Assembly: GCF_002307475.1 (NCBI RefSeq)
Contig: NZ_NTMH01000020.1
Coordinates: 1 to 64,000, forward strand
DNA length: 64,000 nt
From: Pantoea allii
Lineage (GTDB): Bacteria > Pseudomonadota > Gammaproteobacteria > Enterobacterales > Enterobacteriaceae
Direction: 5' to 3'
A program made the position numbers and the translations under genes. A model generated the notes under the pieces. That model ran no database searches and was not told the DNA's origin. It was given only the letters and a program-made list of their open reading frames with translations. Positions 18,964 through 28,704 of this stretch are shown one piece after another; position 1 is the stretch's first letter; each line of letters opens with the position of its first letter.

Positions 18964-19605
18964 ATGAGCGACCTTCCGAAATCAGCTGAGCAAGCCGCGG
19001 CACATGATATTATTTCCCGCATCGGTTCACTGACCCGCATGCTGCGTGACAGCCTGCGTGAGCTGGGGCTGGATCAGGCCATTGCAGAAGCTGCTGAAGC
19101 CATTCCTGACGCCCGCGACCGTCTGGACTATGTAGTGCAAAAGACCGCCCAGGCGGCCGACCGGGCGCTGAACAGCGTCGAAGCTGCGCAACCGCACCAG
19201 GATAAAATGGAAGCGGGAGCGGTAGCGCTGAAAGGACGCTGGGATGCGTGGTTTGAAAATCCAATTGAACTTGCCGACGCGCGCGAACTGGTGACGGATA
19301 CGCGTGAGTATTTAGGGGAAGTGCCTGAGCACACCTCTTTTACTAACAAGCAGTTGCTCGACATCATGATGGCGCAGGATTTCCAGGACCTTACCGGTCA
19401 GGTTATCAAGCGCATGATGGATGTGATCCAGGAAATCGAGCGCCAGTTGTTAATGGTGCTGCTGGAAAACATGCCAGAAGTCAGCGCCGAGAAACGTCAG
19501 GTTGGCACCACGCTGCTCAATGGCCCGCAGGTAAACTCTGCTGCGCCAGGCGTTGTGGCTAACCAGGACCAGGTTGATGACCTGTTGGATAGCCTGGGCT
19601 TTTAA
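18964..19605 (+). CDS. cheZ: CheY phosphatase CheZ
   Basis: CheZ speeds dephosphorylation of CheY. The 213-aa product forms a long helical hairpin. The catalytic glutamine region [17 protein letters not shown] is at about residue 140. The C-terminal CheY-binding helix [12 protein letters not shown] matches the E. coli end exactly. The AAGGAG site (18953-18958) is six bases before ATG 18964; a GTG at 18961 is an alternative. It is the last gene of the receptor-cheRBYZ operon. Confidence 0.96.
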   Translation: MSDLPKSAEQAAAHDIISRIGSLTRMLRDSLRELGLDQAIAEAAEAIPDARDRLDYVVQKTAQAADRALNSVEAAQPHQDKMEAGAVALKGRWDAWFENPIELADARELVTDTREYLGEVPEHTSFTNKQLLDIMMAQDFQDLTGQVIKRMMDVIQEIERQLLMVLLENMPEVSAEKRQVGTTLLNGPQVNSAAPGVVANQDQVDDLLDSLGF

Positions 19606-19619
19606 CCGCCAGCCTGTCT

Positions 19620-19687
19620 GGCGATGGCTGACCCACAACCGGGTCGCCATCGCCCCCTTCTTCAAGATGGCCTGTTTCTGACAGGCC
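19620..19687 (+). terminator. Tandem hairpins after cheZ
   Basis: The first stem, GGCGATGGCTGACCC / GGGTCGCCATCGCC (19620-19634 and 19641-19654), is 14 bp with one bulged T. The second, GGCCTGT / ACAGGCC (19669-19675 and 19681-19687), is followed by a T-rich tract (ACTTCTCTTTTCTC). Together they separate cheZ from flhB. Confidence 0.75.
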
Positions 19688-19807
19688 ACTTCTCTTTTCT
19701 CTTTTGCCATCCGTGAAAGAGCGCGTGTTTTTCACGTTTTATCCACGCTTTAACCAAACCCAAATTTGGCATTCTATGCTCAGAATTCCTGCCAACCGAG
19801 GTGTGTG

Positions 19808-20959
19808 GTGTCAGAAAATAGCGACGAAGACAAAACAGAATCGCCCACGGCCCACCGACTTGAAAAAGCACGTGAAGAAGGCCAGATTCCGCGTTCGCGC
19901 GAACTGACCTCATTGCTGATGCTGTTAGCCGGCATCATGATTTTATGGATTGGCGGCACCATGATGGCTCACCGACTGGGTGCCATGGTGTCAACCGGGT
20001 TACGTTTTGACCACGGCATGGTCACCGATGACAAAATCATTATTGCCCATGTCGGCAATCTGATTATGCAGGCTCTTGGCGCACTGTTGCCGTTACTGGG
20101 TGGACTAGTTCTGGTCGCCATCGCCTCGCCGATGCTACTGGGCGGCGTAGTGATTAGCGGTAAATCCATCAAAGTGGATTTCGGCAAGCTCAATCCGCTG
20201 ACAGGCTTTAAACGTATGTTTGCGGCGCAGGCATGGACCGAACTGTTTAAAGGTATCCTGAAAACTATCCTGGTTGGCTGTGTGGCAGGCTGGTACATCT
20301 GGACGCACTGGCCGGATATGCTGCGTCTGATTGCCGAGTCACCCACAACAGCACTGATTCACGGCATGGATATGATTGCCATCTGCTGTTCGCTGGTCAT
20401 GCTCGGGTTGATCCCCATGGTGGGCTATGACGTTTTCTGGCAGCTGTACAGTCACTTTAAAAAGCTACGCATGTCACGTCAGGAAATTCGCGATGAGCAC
20501 AAGCAGCAAGAGGGTGATCCGCATGTTAAAGGACGCATCCGTCAACAGATGCGTGCCGCAGCCCGGCGTCGCATGATGGCCGATGTCCCCAAAGCGGATG
20601 TGATCGTCACTAACCCGACGCACTATTCGGTTGCTCTGCAATATAACGAGAAAAAGATGAGTGCACCGAAGGTCATCGCCAAGGGCGCAGGGGATATTGC
20701 CTTACGCATTCGTGAACTGGGCGCGGAACACCGTATCCCGGTTCTGGAAGCACCGCCGCTGGCGCGTGCGCTGTACCGACATACTGAAATTGGACAACAC
20801 ATTCCGGGCGCGCTGTATGGCGCTGTGGCAGAAGTGCTGGCCTGGGTCTGGCAGCTACGTCGCTGGAAGCGCGAAGGCGGCCTGATACCCGTAAAACCTA
20901 AAGACCTGCCGGTCCCGGCAGAGATGGACTTTGCAGGAGAGAACAAAAACGATGGCTAA
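19808..20959 (+). CDS. flhB: Flagellar type III export protein FlhB
   Basis: FlhB is the export-gate component that switches substrate specificity from hook to filament proteins. The 383-aa protein begins SENSDEDKTESPTAHRLEKA after the initiator and has four membrane helices between about residues 30 and 210. The cytoplasmic domain contains the autocleavage motif NPTH (VIVTNPTHYSVAL). I chose GTG 19808, five bases after a GAGGT site. An upstream in-frame ATG (19766) would add 14 residues without family support. flhB overlaps flhA by eight bases. Confidence 0.95.
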   Translation: MSENSDEDKTESPTAHRLEKAREEGQIPRSRELTSLLMLLAGIMILWIGGTMMAHRLGAMVSTGLRFDHGMVTDDKIIIAHVGNLIMQALGALLPLLGGLVLVAIASPMLLGGVVISGKSIKVDFGKLNPLTGFKRMFAAQAWTELFKGILKTILVGCVAGWYIWTHWPDMLRLIAESPTTALIHGMDMIAICCSLVMLGLIPMVGYDVFWQLYSHFKKLRMSRQEIRDEHKQQEGDPHVKGRIRQQMRAAARRRMMADVPKADVIVTNPTHYSVALQYNEKKMSAPKVIAKGAGDIALRIRELGAEHRIPVLEAPPLARALYRHTEIGQHIPGALYGAVAEVLAWVWQLRRWKREGGLIPVKPKDLPVPAEMDFAGENKNDG

Positions 20960-23045
20960 TCTGGCCGCTAAACTACGCCTACCGGGCAACTTCAAAGACA
21001 TGCAGTGGCAGGTGCTTGCTGGCCCGGTCCTGATCATCATGATTTTGTCGATGATGGTCCTGCCGTTACCGCCATTCATCCTGGATCTGTTGTTCACCTT
21101 CAACATTGCCTTGTCGATTATGGTGCTGCTGGTCGCGATGTTTACCCAGCGGACGCTGGAATTTGCGGCGTTCCCGACCATTTTGCTGTTTTCGACCTTA
21201 CTGCGCCTGGCGCTGAACGTCGCCTCAACCCGTATCATTTTGCTGGAAGGTCACACGGGTGCGGCCGCAGCCGGACGGGTGGTTGAAGCCTTTGGCCACT
21301 TTCTGGTCGGGGGCAATTTTGCCATCGGTATTGTGGTGTTTATCATCCTGGTGATTATCAACTTTATGGTTATCACCAAAGGTGCTGGCCGTATCGCTGA
21401 AGTGGGCGCGCGTTTTGTGCTTGATGGGATGCCCGGTAAACAGATGGCCATCGACGCCGACCTGAATGCGGGGTTGATTGGTGAAGATGAGGCGAAACGC
21501 CGCCGTGCCGAAGTCACCCAGGAAGCCGACTTTTACGGCTCAATGGACGGTGCCAGTAAGTTTGTGCGTGGTGATGCCATCGCGGGCATTATGATCATGG
21601 TGATCAACGTGATCGGTGGACTGTTGGTCGGTATCGTTCAGCACGGTATGGATGCAGGACATGCAGCAGAGACCTATACGTTGCTGACCATCGGTGACGG
21701 CCTGGTCGCCCAGATCCCGGCGCTGGTTATCTCCACGGCGGCAGGTGTGATTGTGACCCGCGTAGCGACCGACCAGGACGTGGGTGAGCAGATGGTGGGG
21801 CAGCTGTTCAAAGATCCCCGCGTGTTGATGCTGAGTGGCGGGGTGATTGGTTTGCTGGGCTTAGTGCCGGGCATGCCAAACTTTGTTTTCCTGCTGTTCA
21901 CCGCCGCATTGCTGGGCCTGGCATGGTGGTTACGTGGCCGTGAAATGCAGCCTAAAACAAATATCGAATCGCCGGGCAGCCTCACCAAATCCATGGACAC
22001 ACCGGCATCGGCTGAAGCCTCCTGGACCGATGTCCAACTGGAAGATACGCTGGGCATGGAAGTGGGCTACCGCCTGATTCCGATGGTCGATCATAACCAA
22101 AACGGCGAACTGCTCGGTCGTATCCGCAGCATTCGTAAAAAGGTGGCGCAGGACGTCGGGTTCCTGCCTCCGGTGGTGCATATCCGCGACAACATGGAAT
22201 TGCCACCAGCCCGCTATCGTATTCTGATGAAAGGCGTGGAAATTGGTAGTGGTGACGCCTATCCGGGACGTTGGATGGCGATCAACCCAGGCACCGCCGC
22301 AGGGACCTTACCGGGTGAAGCCACGGTGGACCCGGCCTTTGGCCTTGCCGCCGTCTGGATTGATGGCGCGCTGAAAGAACAGGCGCAGATTCAGGGCTTT
22401 ACCGTGGTGGAAGCCAGTACCGTGGTGGCAACCCACCTTAATCATCTCATTGGTCAGTATGCCAGCGAGCTGTTTGGTCGTCAGGAAGCACAGCAACTGC
22501 TGGACCGCGTCTCTTCAGAGATGCCTAAACTGACCGAAGATTTGGTGCCGGGCGTTATCAATCTGACCACCCTGCATAAAGTTCTGCAAAACCTGCTGGT
22601 AGAGCGTGTCTCAATTCGCGATATGCGCACCATTATTGAAACCCTGGCGGAGCACGCCCCGGTACAAAGCGATCCGCAGGAATTAACCAGTGTGGTACGC
22701 GTGGCATTGGGTCGGGCAATTACCCAGCAGTGGTTCCCGGGTAACGGTGAAGTTCAGGTGATTGGACTGGATGCCACACTGGAGCGCCTGTTGCTGCAGG
22801 CCCTGCAGGGCGGTGGCGGACTGGAGCCGGGGCTTGCCGACCGTCTGTTAGCGCAGACGCAAGAAGCATTGCAGCGTCAGGAGATGATGGGCGCACCGCC
22901 GGTATTACTGGTGAATCATCCATTACGTGCCTTACTGGCCCGCTTCCTGCGCCGTAACATGCCGCAGCTGGTGGTGCTGTCAAATATGGAATTAAGCGAT
23001 AATCGCCAGATTCGAATGACCGCCACCATCGGAGGCAAACAATGA
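20952..23045 (+). CDS. flhA: Flagellar type III export protein FlhA
   Basis: FlhA forms the nonameric export gate. The 697-aa product has about eight membrane helices in the first 330 residues, including the conserved cytoplasmic FHIPEP-type loop region (GRIAEVGARFVLDGMPGKQMAID). The large C-terminal cytoplasmic domain docks chaperone-substrate complexes. The start ATG 20952 lies inside the flhB end and gives MANLAAKLRLPG, matching E. coli. The flhE start overlaps its stop. Confidence 0.96.
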   Translation: MANLAAKLRLPGNFKDMQWQVLAGPVLIIMILSMMVLPLPPFILDLLFTFNIALSIMVLLVAMFTQRTLEFAAFPTILLFSTLLRLALNVASTRIILLEGHTGAAAAGRVVEAFGHFLVGGNFAIGIVVFIILVIINFMVITKGAGRIAEVGARFVLDGMPGKQMAIDADLNAGLIGEDEAKRRRAEVTQEADFYGSMDGASKFVRGDAIAGIMIMVINVIGGLLVGIVQHGMDAGHAAETYTLLTIGDGLVAQIPALVISTAAGVIVTRVATDQDVGEQMVGQLFKDPRVLMLSGGVIGLLGLVPGMPNFVFLLFTAALLGLAWWLRGREMQPKTNIESPGSLTKSMDTPASAEASWTDVQLEDTLGMEVGYRLIPMVDHNQNGELLGRIRSIRKKVAQDVGFLPPVVHIRDNMELPPARYRILMKGVEIGSGDAYPGRWMAINPGTAAGTLPGEATVDPAFGLAAVWIDGALKEQAQIQGFTVVEASTVVATHLNHLIGQYASELFGRQEAQQLLDRVSSEMPKLTEDLVPGVINLTTLHKVLQNLLVERVSIRDMRTIIETLAEHAPVQSDPQELTSVVRVALGRAITQQWFPGNGEVQVIGLDATLERLLLQALQGGGGLEPGLADRLLAQTQEALQRQEMMGAPPVLLVNHPLRALLARFLRRNMPQLVVLSNMELSDNRQIRMTATIGGKQ

Positions 23046-23434
23046 GATCGATGATGCTGTTTGCGCTACTGCTGCCGATGTTTGCTCAGGCCGCAGATGG
23101 TGCATGGAGTGCCAGCGCCGCAGGGCCATTGCTGGTCAATCGCGGGAGCTGGCAATCGTCCCAGCCGTTGACGCCGCCGGGAGAGGTCAAAGGGGCAATC
23201 AGCCTCGTAAACTGGCGCTATCAGTTTACCCAGCCTGCGCCGTCAGGCCTGCAGGTTCGGCTTTGTGCTGAGCAGCGTTGTACCGATCTGGAGGGGGCAA
23301 ATGGTGGGACGCGCGGTCTTACCGGGGTTGCCGCAGGTGAAACGTTGCACATGGTGTTTGGTTTCGCCGGCAGCGGAAGCTTACCGCCGGGACTAAAAGT
23401 GGTCAGAACAGAAGTGACGGTCAATTATCACTGA
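23042..23434 (+). CDS. flhE: Flagellar protein FlhE
   Basis: FlhE is a periplasmic protein that in Salmonella helps prevent proton leakage through the export gate. The 130-aa product has a signal peptide (about residues 1-18, ending AQAADG). Two cysteines (VRLCAEQRCTDLEG) are spaced to form a disulfide, as in the E. coli protein. It overlaps flhA by four bases and is the last gene of flhBAE. Confidence 0.93.
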   Translation: MRSMMLFALLLPMFAQAADGAWSASAAGPLLVNRGSWQSSQPLTPPGEVKGAISLVNWRYQFTQPAPSGLQVRLCAEQRCTDLEGANGGTRGLTGVAAGETLHMVFGFAGSGSLPPGLKVVRTEVTVNYH

Positions 23435-23501
23435 GTCGGGCCATCAACCGGCTCATGTCAGACCGACAGCGTGCGATCCTGTTGCCGCTGCCGGTCTGGG
23501 C

Positions 23502-23524
23502 GATGACCCACAGGTTCGGTCATC
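23502..23524. terminator. Hairpin between flhE and aqpZ
   Basis: A 7-bp stem (GATGACC / GGTCATC) with a nine-base loop sits between the convergent genes flhE and aqpZ. It could serve both strands. No T run is present. The stem and its GGCGATG...ACCCACA context resemble the first hairpin after cheZ. Confidence 0.45.
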
Positions 23525-23535
23525 ACCGTCATCCA

Positions 23536-24231
23536 TTAGTCTTTACTTGCCAGCAAATAACGATAGAGCAACCCGCCAGTTACACCGCCCACCAGCGGCA
23601 CCAGCCAGAATACCCACAACTGCTGTAACGCCCAGGTTCCCTGGAATACCGCCATCGCCGTACTGCGCGCCGGATTCACCGACGTATTGGTTACGGGAAT
23701 GCTGATTAAATGAATAAGCGTTAAGGCGAGGCCAATCGCCACCGGCGCGAAACCCGCAGGCGCGCGTTTATCGGTCGCACCCTGAATGATGATCAGAAAA
23801 AAGGCGCTGAGCACCAGCTCAGTCACCACGGCTGCGCACAGTGAATAGCCGCCTGGGGAATGTTCGGCAAAGCCATTGGCAGCGAAACCGCTGGCTGCCA
23901 CATCAAAACCAGCCTGGCCCCGTGCGATCAGATACAGCAGAGCCGCCGCGGCGATACCGCCAGCCACTTGCCCAATCATATAGGGGAAAATAGTCTGATA
24001 TCCGATGCGGCCACCGGCCCACAGCCCCAGAGTGACGGCAGGATTAAAATGCCCGCCTGAGAGATGACCAACAGCAAAGGCCATGGTCAGCACGCAGAGG
24101 CCAAAAGCCAGAGCCACGCCAGCAAAACCAATCCCGGTTTGCGGAAAATTTGCGGCGAAGAGGGCGCTCCCGCAACCCCCCAATACCAGCCAGAATGTAC
24201 CGATGAATTCGGCAAATGTTTTTCTTAACAT
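23536..24231 (-). CDS. aqpZ: Aquaporin Z
   Basis: This is a 231-aa inner-membrane water channel with six helices. The two NPA half-helix motifs are present ([13 protein letters not shown] and [13 protein letters not shown]). The selectivity-filter arginine follows the second NPA, and the E. coli-like histidine is in [12 protein letters not shown] chose the ATG at 24231, which has AAAGGATA upstream and the same length as E. coli AqpZ. The frame stays open a further 58 codons upstream, but that part shows no family similarity. Confidence 0.95.
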   Translation of the reverse strand: MLRKTFAEFIGTFWLVLGGCGSALFAANFPQTGIGFAGVALAFGLCVLTMAFAVGHLSGGHFNPAVTLGLWAGGRIGYQTIFPYMIGQVAGGIAAAALLYLIARGQAGFDVAASGFAANGFAEHSPGGYSLCAAVVTELVLSAFFLIIIQGATDKRAPAGFAPVAIGLALTLIHLISIPVTNTSVNPARSTAMAVFQGTWALQQLWVFWLVPLVGGVTGGLLYRYLLASKD

Positions 24232-24518
24232 CGATGGATTATCCTTTCTCGAAACACGTAAAGACCTGATGAAATGCGGGCTTATAGTAGAGTTCGGTAC
24301 TGAGAATGGCATCACGTCATGAGATTTTGCCGATAAACAGGGGATGTAGGTTGTCTGCGCCGATAGGGCTGCCGCCAGGCATGACGATGTCTTGTTTTGA
24401 GGCAATAGTGTGCTGATTTATGTCGTTACCACCTTCAGGTGCGAAGACAGGCATGCAGAGGGGCGCAGAGGAAATCATGAGGCAGCGGGGGATAAGACAA
24501 ATGGGAGGATGACAGACA
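24232..24518. other. Region between aqpZ and argS
   Basis: These roughly 290 bases hold the aqpZ promoter region and the 3' trailer of argS. I see no further gene, and the short frames here lack ribosome sites. Confidence 0.5.
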
Positions 24519-24548
24519 GGCGCTGAGTCAGAGTGAGGACTCAGCGCC
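24519..24548 (-). terminator. Hairpin after argS
   Basis: A perfect 10-bp stem (GGCGCTGAGT / ACTCAGCGCC) with a 10-base loop begins nine bases past the argS stop. It is followed on the minus strand by TGTCTGTC, a weak T-rich tract. Confidence 0.7.
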
Positions 24549-24556
24549 TTAAGCAA

Positions 24557-26287
24557 TTACATGCGATCGACGGTTTTGATACCCAGCGTATCCAGCCCCA
24601 GCTTCAGGGTTTTAGCGGTCAGGGCAGCAATCTGCAAGCGGCTCTGGCGGGTCGCGTCATCCTCTGCCGCCAGAATCGGGCAGTGTTCGTAGAAGCCAGA
24701 AAACAGACCGGCCAGGTCGTAGAGGTAAGCACACATCACATGCGGCGTGCCGTCGCGGGCAACCTGGGTGATGACCTCTTCGAACTGTAGCAGGCGCGTT
24801 GTCAGGAGGGCTTCACGATCGTCGCTCAGGGTGATGTCTGCCTGAATCGTCTCGGCCTCGATGCCCGCTTTGCGGAATACGGACAGCACACGCGTATAAG
24901 CGTACTGCATGTAGGGCGCGGTGTTACCTTCAAACGCCAGCATGTTGTCCCAGTCAAAGATGTAATCCGTGGTACGGCTTTTTGACAGATCAGCATATTT
25001 CACTGCGCTGATGCCCACCACTTCCGCGAGCGAAACTACGTCGTCTTCGCTCATATCCGGGTTTTTTTCGCGCACCAGCGTGTAAGCACGCTGATAGGCT
25101 TCATCCAGCAGATCGGAAAGTTTAATGGTACCGCCACTGCGGGTCTTAAACGGACGACCGTCTTTGCCCAGCATCATGCCAAATGCGTGATGCTCAAGCG
25201 GGACAGATTCAGGTACATAGCCGGCTTTACGCACGATGGTCCATGCCTGCTGCAGATGCTGATGCTGGCGCGAATCGATGTAATAAATTACGCGATCGGC
25301 GTGCAGCGTCTCGTAACGGTATTTCGCACAGGCAATATCGGTTGTGGTGTAAAGATAGCCGCCGTCTTTCTTTTGAATGATGACGCCCATCGGCTCACCT
25401 TCTTTATTCTGGTATTCATCCAGAAAAACGACCGTTGCACCTTCGCTTTCGACCGCTAAGCCTTTTGCTTTCAGGTCGGCGACAATACCGGGCAACATAT
25501 CGTTATAAAGGCTTTCGCCCATGACATCTTTACGGGTGAGGGTGACGTTCAGACGGTTATAAATATGCTGGTTTTGACTCATGGTGATATCAACCAGCTT
25601 TTTCCACATCTGACGGCAGTACTCGTCGCCGCCCTGTAACTTCACCACGTAGCGGCGCGCACGCTCCGCAAAATCAGGGTCTTCATCGTAGGTGCGCTTG
25701 GCTTCACGGTAAAAGCCTTCTAAGTCTGCCAGCGCCATTTCGGCGTGGTTCTCGTTTTGCTGTTTCTCAAGAAAGGCGATCAGCATACCGAACTGCGTGC
25801 CCCAGTCGCCAACGTGGTTGGCGCGGATGACGTTATGTCCCAGAAACTCCAGGGTGCGCACGGCCGCATCACCAATAATGGTGGAGCGTACGTGACCGAC
25901 GTGCATCTCTTTCGCCACGTTCGGCGCAGAGTAATCCACCACCACCGTTTGGGGTTCAACGGTGCTGACACCGAGTCGCGGATGATGCAGTGCTTTTCTG
26001 GCGTTATCTGCCAGCCAGCTGCGATCGAGAAAGATATTAATGAAACCCGGTCCGGCAATCTCAACCTTGCTGGCGATACCGCTAAGGTCCAGATGTTGAA
26101 TGACGGTTTCGGCTAGTTGTCGTGGCGCCTGGCCCAGTTTTTTAGCAACGGCCATAATGCCGTTTGCCTGATAATCACCAAACTGAACTTTGGCCGACTG
26201 GCGAACCTGAGGTTCACAATCGGAGGGAGCACCAGCCAGCACCATAGCCTGACTGACTTTTGCGGAAAGAAGCGCCTGAATATTCAC
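24557..26287 (-). CDS. argS: Arginyl-tRNA synthetase
   Basis: This 576-aa class Ia synthetase charges tRNA-Arg. The N-terminal Add-1 domain ([15 protein letters not shown]) binds the D-loop. The HIGH-type motif is HVGH ([15 protein letters not shown]). The KMSKS loop is degenerate ([12 protein letters not shown]), as in E. coli ArgS. The C-terminal anticodon-binding helical domain ends LGIKTVDRM. It is monocistronic, with a hairpin downstream and the 39-aa peptide gene upstream on the same strand. Confidence 0.96.
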   Translation of the reverse strand: MNIQALLSAKVSQAMVLAGAPSDCEPQVRQSAKVQFGDYQANGIMAVAKKLGQAPRQLAETVIQHLDLSGIASKVEIAGPGFINIFLDRSWLADNARKALHHPRLGVSTVEPQTVVVDYSAPNVAKEMHVGHVRSTIIGDAAVRTLEFLGHNVIRANHVGDWGTQFGMLIAFLEKQQNENHAEMALADLEGFYREAKRTYDEDPDFAERARRYVVKLQGGDEYCRQMWKKLVDITMSQNQHIYNRLNVTLTRKDVMGESLYNDMLPGIVADLKAKGLAVESEGATVVFLDEYQNKEGEPMGVIIQKKDGGYLYTTTDIACAKYRYETLHADRVIYYIDSRQHQHLQQAWTIVRKAGYVPESVPLEHHAFGMMLGKDGRPFKTRSGGTIKLSDLLDEAYQRAYTLVREKNPDMSEDDVVSLAEVVGISAVKYADLSKSRTTDYIFDWDNMLAFEGNTAPYMQYAYTRVLSVFRKAGIEAETIQADITLSDDREALLTTRLLQFEEVITQVARDGTPHVMCAYLYDLAGLFSGFYEHCPILAAEDDATRQSRLQIAALTAKTLKLGLDTLGIKTVDRM

Positions 26288-26485
26288 CGGATTACCTTAA
26301 ATATGCTGAGAAAAGCACGCTGACAGCGCAGCGAGCTGTCATCATCATTCTGCCGGATGGAGTGAAAAGATCAATCATCAGGCAGAACGGAAAAAATGAG
26401 GGAAAAAGTATACGTGAAATGTCAGCTTGAGTCAGTAACTGGATAAAGGCGGGGGAAACAGGCCCGAAGATGTTTCCCGGCGGCG

Positions 26486-26605
26486 TCAGCGACGGCGTGC
26501 GTGGCGCGCGTTTTTAACACTTTTGTCTTCTCGCACCTTCCAGTGGCGCGCAAGGGCAAATCCCATCAGTGCGATCAATGTTGCAACAACGATGAGCATA
26601 GTCAT
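26486..26605 (-). CDS. 39-aa small membrane protein
   Basis: The minus-strand frame starts at ATG 26605 behind a strong AAGGAAAG site. It encodes a hydrophobic N-terminal helix (MTMLIVVATLIALMGFAL) followed by a very basic tail (RHWKVRE, then KNARHARRR). This is the shape of a small inner-membrane protein with a cytoplasmic basic end. A second ATG at 26599 could also start it. It lies 198 bases upstream of argS, same strand. I do not recognise the family. The ribosome site and regular composition make it likely to be translated. Confidence 0.6.
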   Translation of the reverse strand: MTMLIVVATLIALMGFALARHWKVREDKSVKNARHARRR

Positions 26606-26918
26606 AAAAACTTTCCTTATAATGGTATCAATGCAAATTTATAAGAAAGGCGACGCAGCTGCAATCAGTTCGGGATTAAATGAGACTTATCTTATTGTAT
26701 TAATTATATTCAATAAAAACATTATATTAGCTGGTGTTTATCAACTTAAGAGTGGATCTAAAAAGAAGATAACTCTGAATTAAAAACGTTATTTATTCGC
26801 TTTAGCTGAAAATAATCACCCAAATAAGATGAATCTCACCCTTTTGTCATTTACGATTCAACGTTGACAATGAGTTACGAACCTTAAGTAATTAAATTTG
26901 ATCGGGAGAGAAGTAACA
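26606..26918. other. AT-rich divergent region before yecM
   Basis: About 310 AT-rich bases separate the small membrane protein from yecM and should contain promoters for both. An open frame over part of it (26523-26783, plus strand) has no ribosome site or family and is not called. Confidence 0.5.
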
Positions 26919-27479
26919 GTGAGTACCCCCTTTCCAGCAGAACTGGACGACTTACGCGACGATCTGGCCGCCTTTGAACAACGGTTACAAAAGTTTTCAC
27001 AACGTTTGGGGTTAAAGGGTGACGAACTGCACGTTGATCACGTTGCTGTGCGCTGTCACCAAAATGCCACCGCCGAACGTTGGCAGCGGGGATTGGCACA
27101 AATGGGGCGGCAGTTCTCGGCGGCCATGATTAATGGTCGTCCTGTCTGCCTGTTTAAACTGTATCAACCTCTGGTCATTGCCAGTTGGCACATTGACGTG
27201 ATTGAACTGCCGTGGCCGGGAGAGAAACGTTATCGCCATGAAGGTTGGGAGCATGTGGAAGTGGTATTGAGGGGCGAGCCAGAAACCCTTGGGATGCGTG
27301 CGATGGCGCTACTGTCTGACCACGCGCTCGCACAACCCGGTATTTCTTTTAAAACCAGCTCGCCTAAAGGGGAAAATGAGCGTCTGCCTAATCCGACCCT
27401 GGCGGTGACCGATGGGGAAACCACGATAAAATTTCACCCGTGGAGCCTGGAAGAGATCGTAGCCAGTGAGCAGTCTTAG
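26919..27479 (+). CDS. yecM: VOC-fold protein YecM
   Basis: This 186-aa protein of unknown function belongs to the YecM family, which has a vicinal-oxygen-chelate-like fold and a probable metal site. Conserved parts are LHVDHVAVRCHQNATAERW, MINGRPVCLFKL, ELPWPGEKRYRHEGWEHVEVV and SSPKGENERLPNPTLAVTDG. The histidines and glutamate of these motifs could hold the metal. I chose GTG 26919 after GGGAGAG to match the E. coli length; TTG 26898 is an alternative. It converges with the downstream aminotransferase gene with a four-base overlap. Confidence 0.85.
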   Translation: MSTPFPAELDDLRDDLAAFEQRLQKFSQRLGLKGDELHVDHVAVRCHQNATAERWQRGLAQMGRQFSAAMINGRPVCLFKLYQPLVIASWHIDVIELPWPGEKRYRHEGWEHVEVVLRGEPETLGMRAMALLSDHALAQPGISFKTSSPKGENERLPNPTLAVTDGETTIKFHPWSLEEIVASEQS

Positions 27480-28618
27480 GCGAGAGCCTCGACGGCGCGT
27501 TTAAGCCGTTTGACCGCTTCTTCCAGCAGGGCGCGCGGGCAACCGAAATTAATCCGCACAAAGCGGTCATCGCCAAAATCGCGACCCGGTGAGAATCCCA
27601 GTCCGTGCTTTTCGAAGTAAAGTGCCGGACTGGCCACCGGCAAGGCGCTGGCATCGATCCAGCCAAGATAGCTGCCTTCGGGGGATGTCATTGAGAGCCC
27701 GGGCAGCGCATTCACCTGAGAAACCAGCCAGTCGCGATTACCCCGCAAATATTCAAGCTGTGCATCAAGCCAGTCATCATTGTCGCGCCAGGCAACCTCG
27801 GCAGCGACCAGCGCCAGAATATCCACCGAGGGCACAATGCACTGACGCACGGCGGTAAAACGTGCGCGCAGTTCGGGGTTGGGGATGATGGCGACGGAGG
27901 CGCCCAGGCCCGCAATATTAAAGGTTTTTGAGGGGGACAGCAGCGTGACGCTGCGCTGGGCAGCATCATCGCTCAGCGAGGCAAATGGAATATGCTGCAA
28001 GCCCGGCGTTAACAGCAGATCGCAATGAATTTCATCAGAACACACGAGTAAATCATGCTGTTGGGCAAATGCCAGCTGTGCCTCCAGTTCCTCCCGACGA
28101 TAAACGGTGCCGCCTGGGTTCTGAGGATTACAGAGCATCAACAGCTTTTTGTCCTGCATCTTTCCCTCCGCTGCGCGCAGATCCATCACCCAACGTCCTT
28201 GCTGCAAGGTTAATGGCAGGCTCAGCTGATCGCGCTCTGCCAGTCTGGCGGCCGAACGGAAAGGGGGATAAATCGGTAAGGGGGCAACGGTGCCTTGCTG
28301 TGGCGAGGTAAAGGCCCGAACCGACAGATTTAAGCCGCAGACCACGCCGGGTAAAACCACTATCCATTCGGAATCAACCTGCCAGTGATAGCGCGATGCA
28401 CAACGTGCGATCAGCGCTTTTATCAGGCCGTGAGGCGCATCACCGTAACCAAAAACGCCGTGGTCAACGCGACTTTTAATGGCTTCAATGATCGACTCAG
28501 GCGATCGAAAATCGGTATCGGCGACCCACAGTGGCAGAATATCCTGACCCGCATATTTGTGCCATTTAAGACTATCACTGTGACGGCGGTCTATCCGTTG
28601 GTCAAAATTGAATGTCAT
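27476..28618 (-). CDS. MalY/PatB family C-S lyase (aminotransferase fold)
   Basis: This 380-aa PLP enzyme is of the fold-type I MalY/PatB group, with cystathionine beta-lyase or cysteine desulfhydrase activity in known members. The start MTFNFDQRIDRRHSDSLKWHKY is the family signature. Other features are LPLWVADTDF, the NPQNPGG loop, the SDEIHCDL cofactor aspartate and the Schiff-base lysine in SPSKTFNIAGL. E. coli MalY also represses the maltose regulator MalT; I cannot say whether that applies here. The substrate is not determined by sequence. Confidence 0.85.
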   Translation of the reverse strand: MTFNFDQRIDRRHSDSLKWHKYAGQDILPLWVADTDFRSPESIIEAIKSRVDHGVFGYGDAPHGLIKALIARCASRYHWQVDSEWIVVLPGVVCGLNLSVRAFTSPQQGTVAPLPIYPPFRSAARLAERDQLSLPLTLQQGRWVMDLRAAEGKMQDKKLLMLCNPQNPGGTVYRREELEAQLAFAQQHDLLVCSDEIHCDLLLTPGLQHIPFASLSDDAAQRSVTLLSPSKTFNIAGLGASVAIIPNPELRARFTAVRQCIVPSVDILALVAAEVAWRDNDDWLDAQLEYLRGNRDWLVSQVNALPGLSMTSPEGSYLGWIDASALPVASPALYFEKHGLGFSPGRDFGDDRFVRINFGCPRALLEEAVKRLKRAVEALA

Positions 28619-28704
28619 AGTTAGTTTTCCACGTAAACTGTTCTAAGGGATAAGCATACCTGACGAATTTGGCGTGAACAGGAAGCCATGTAAAGGAGAA
28701 GAGA

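Noticed and set aside
28128-28367. Shadow frames in the PLP lyase gene
   Set aside because: Several 60-110 codon frames on the opposite strand lack start signals; the lyase covers the region fully.
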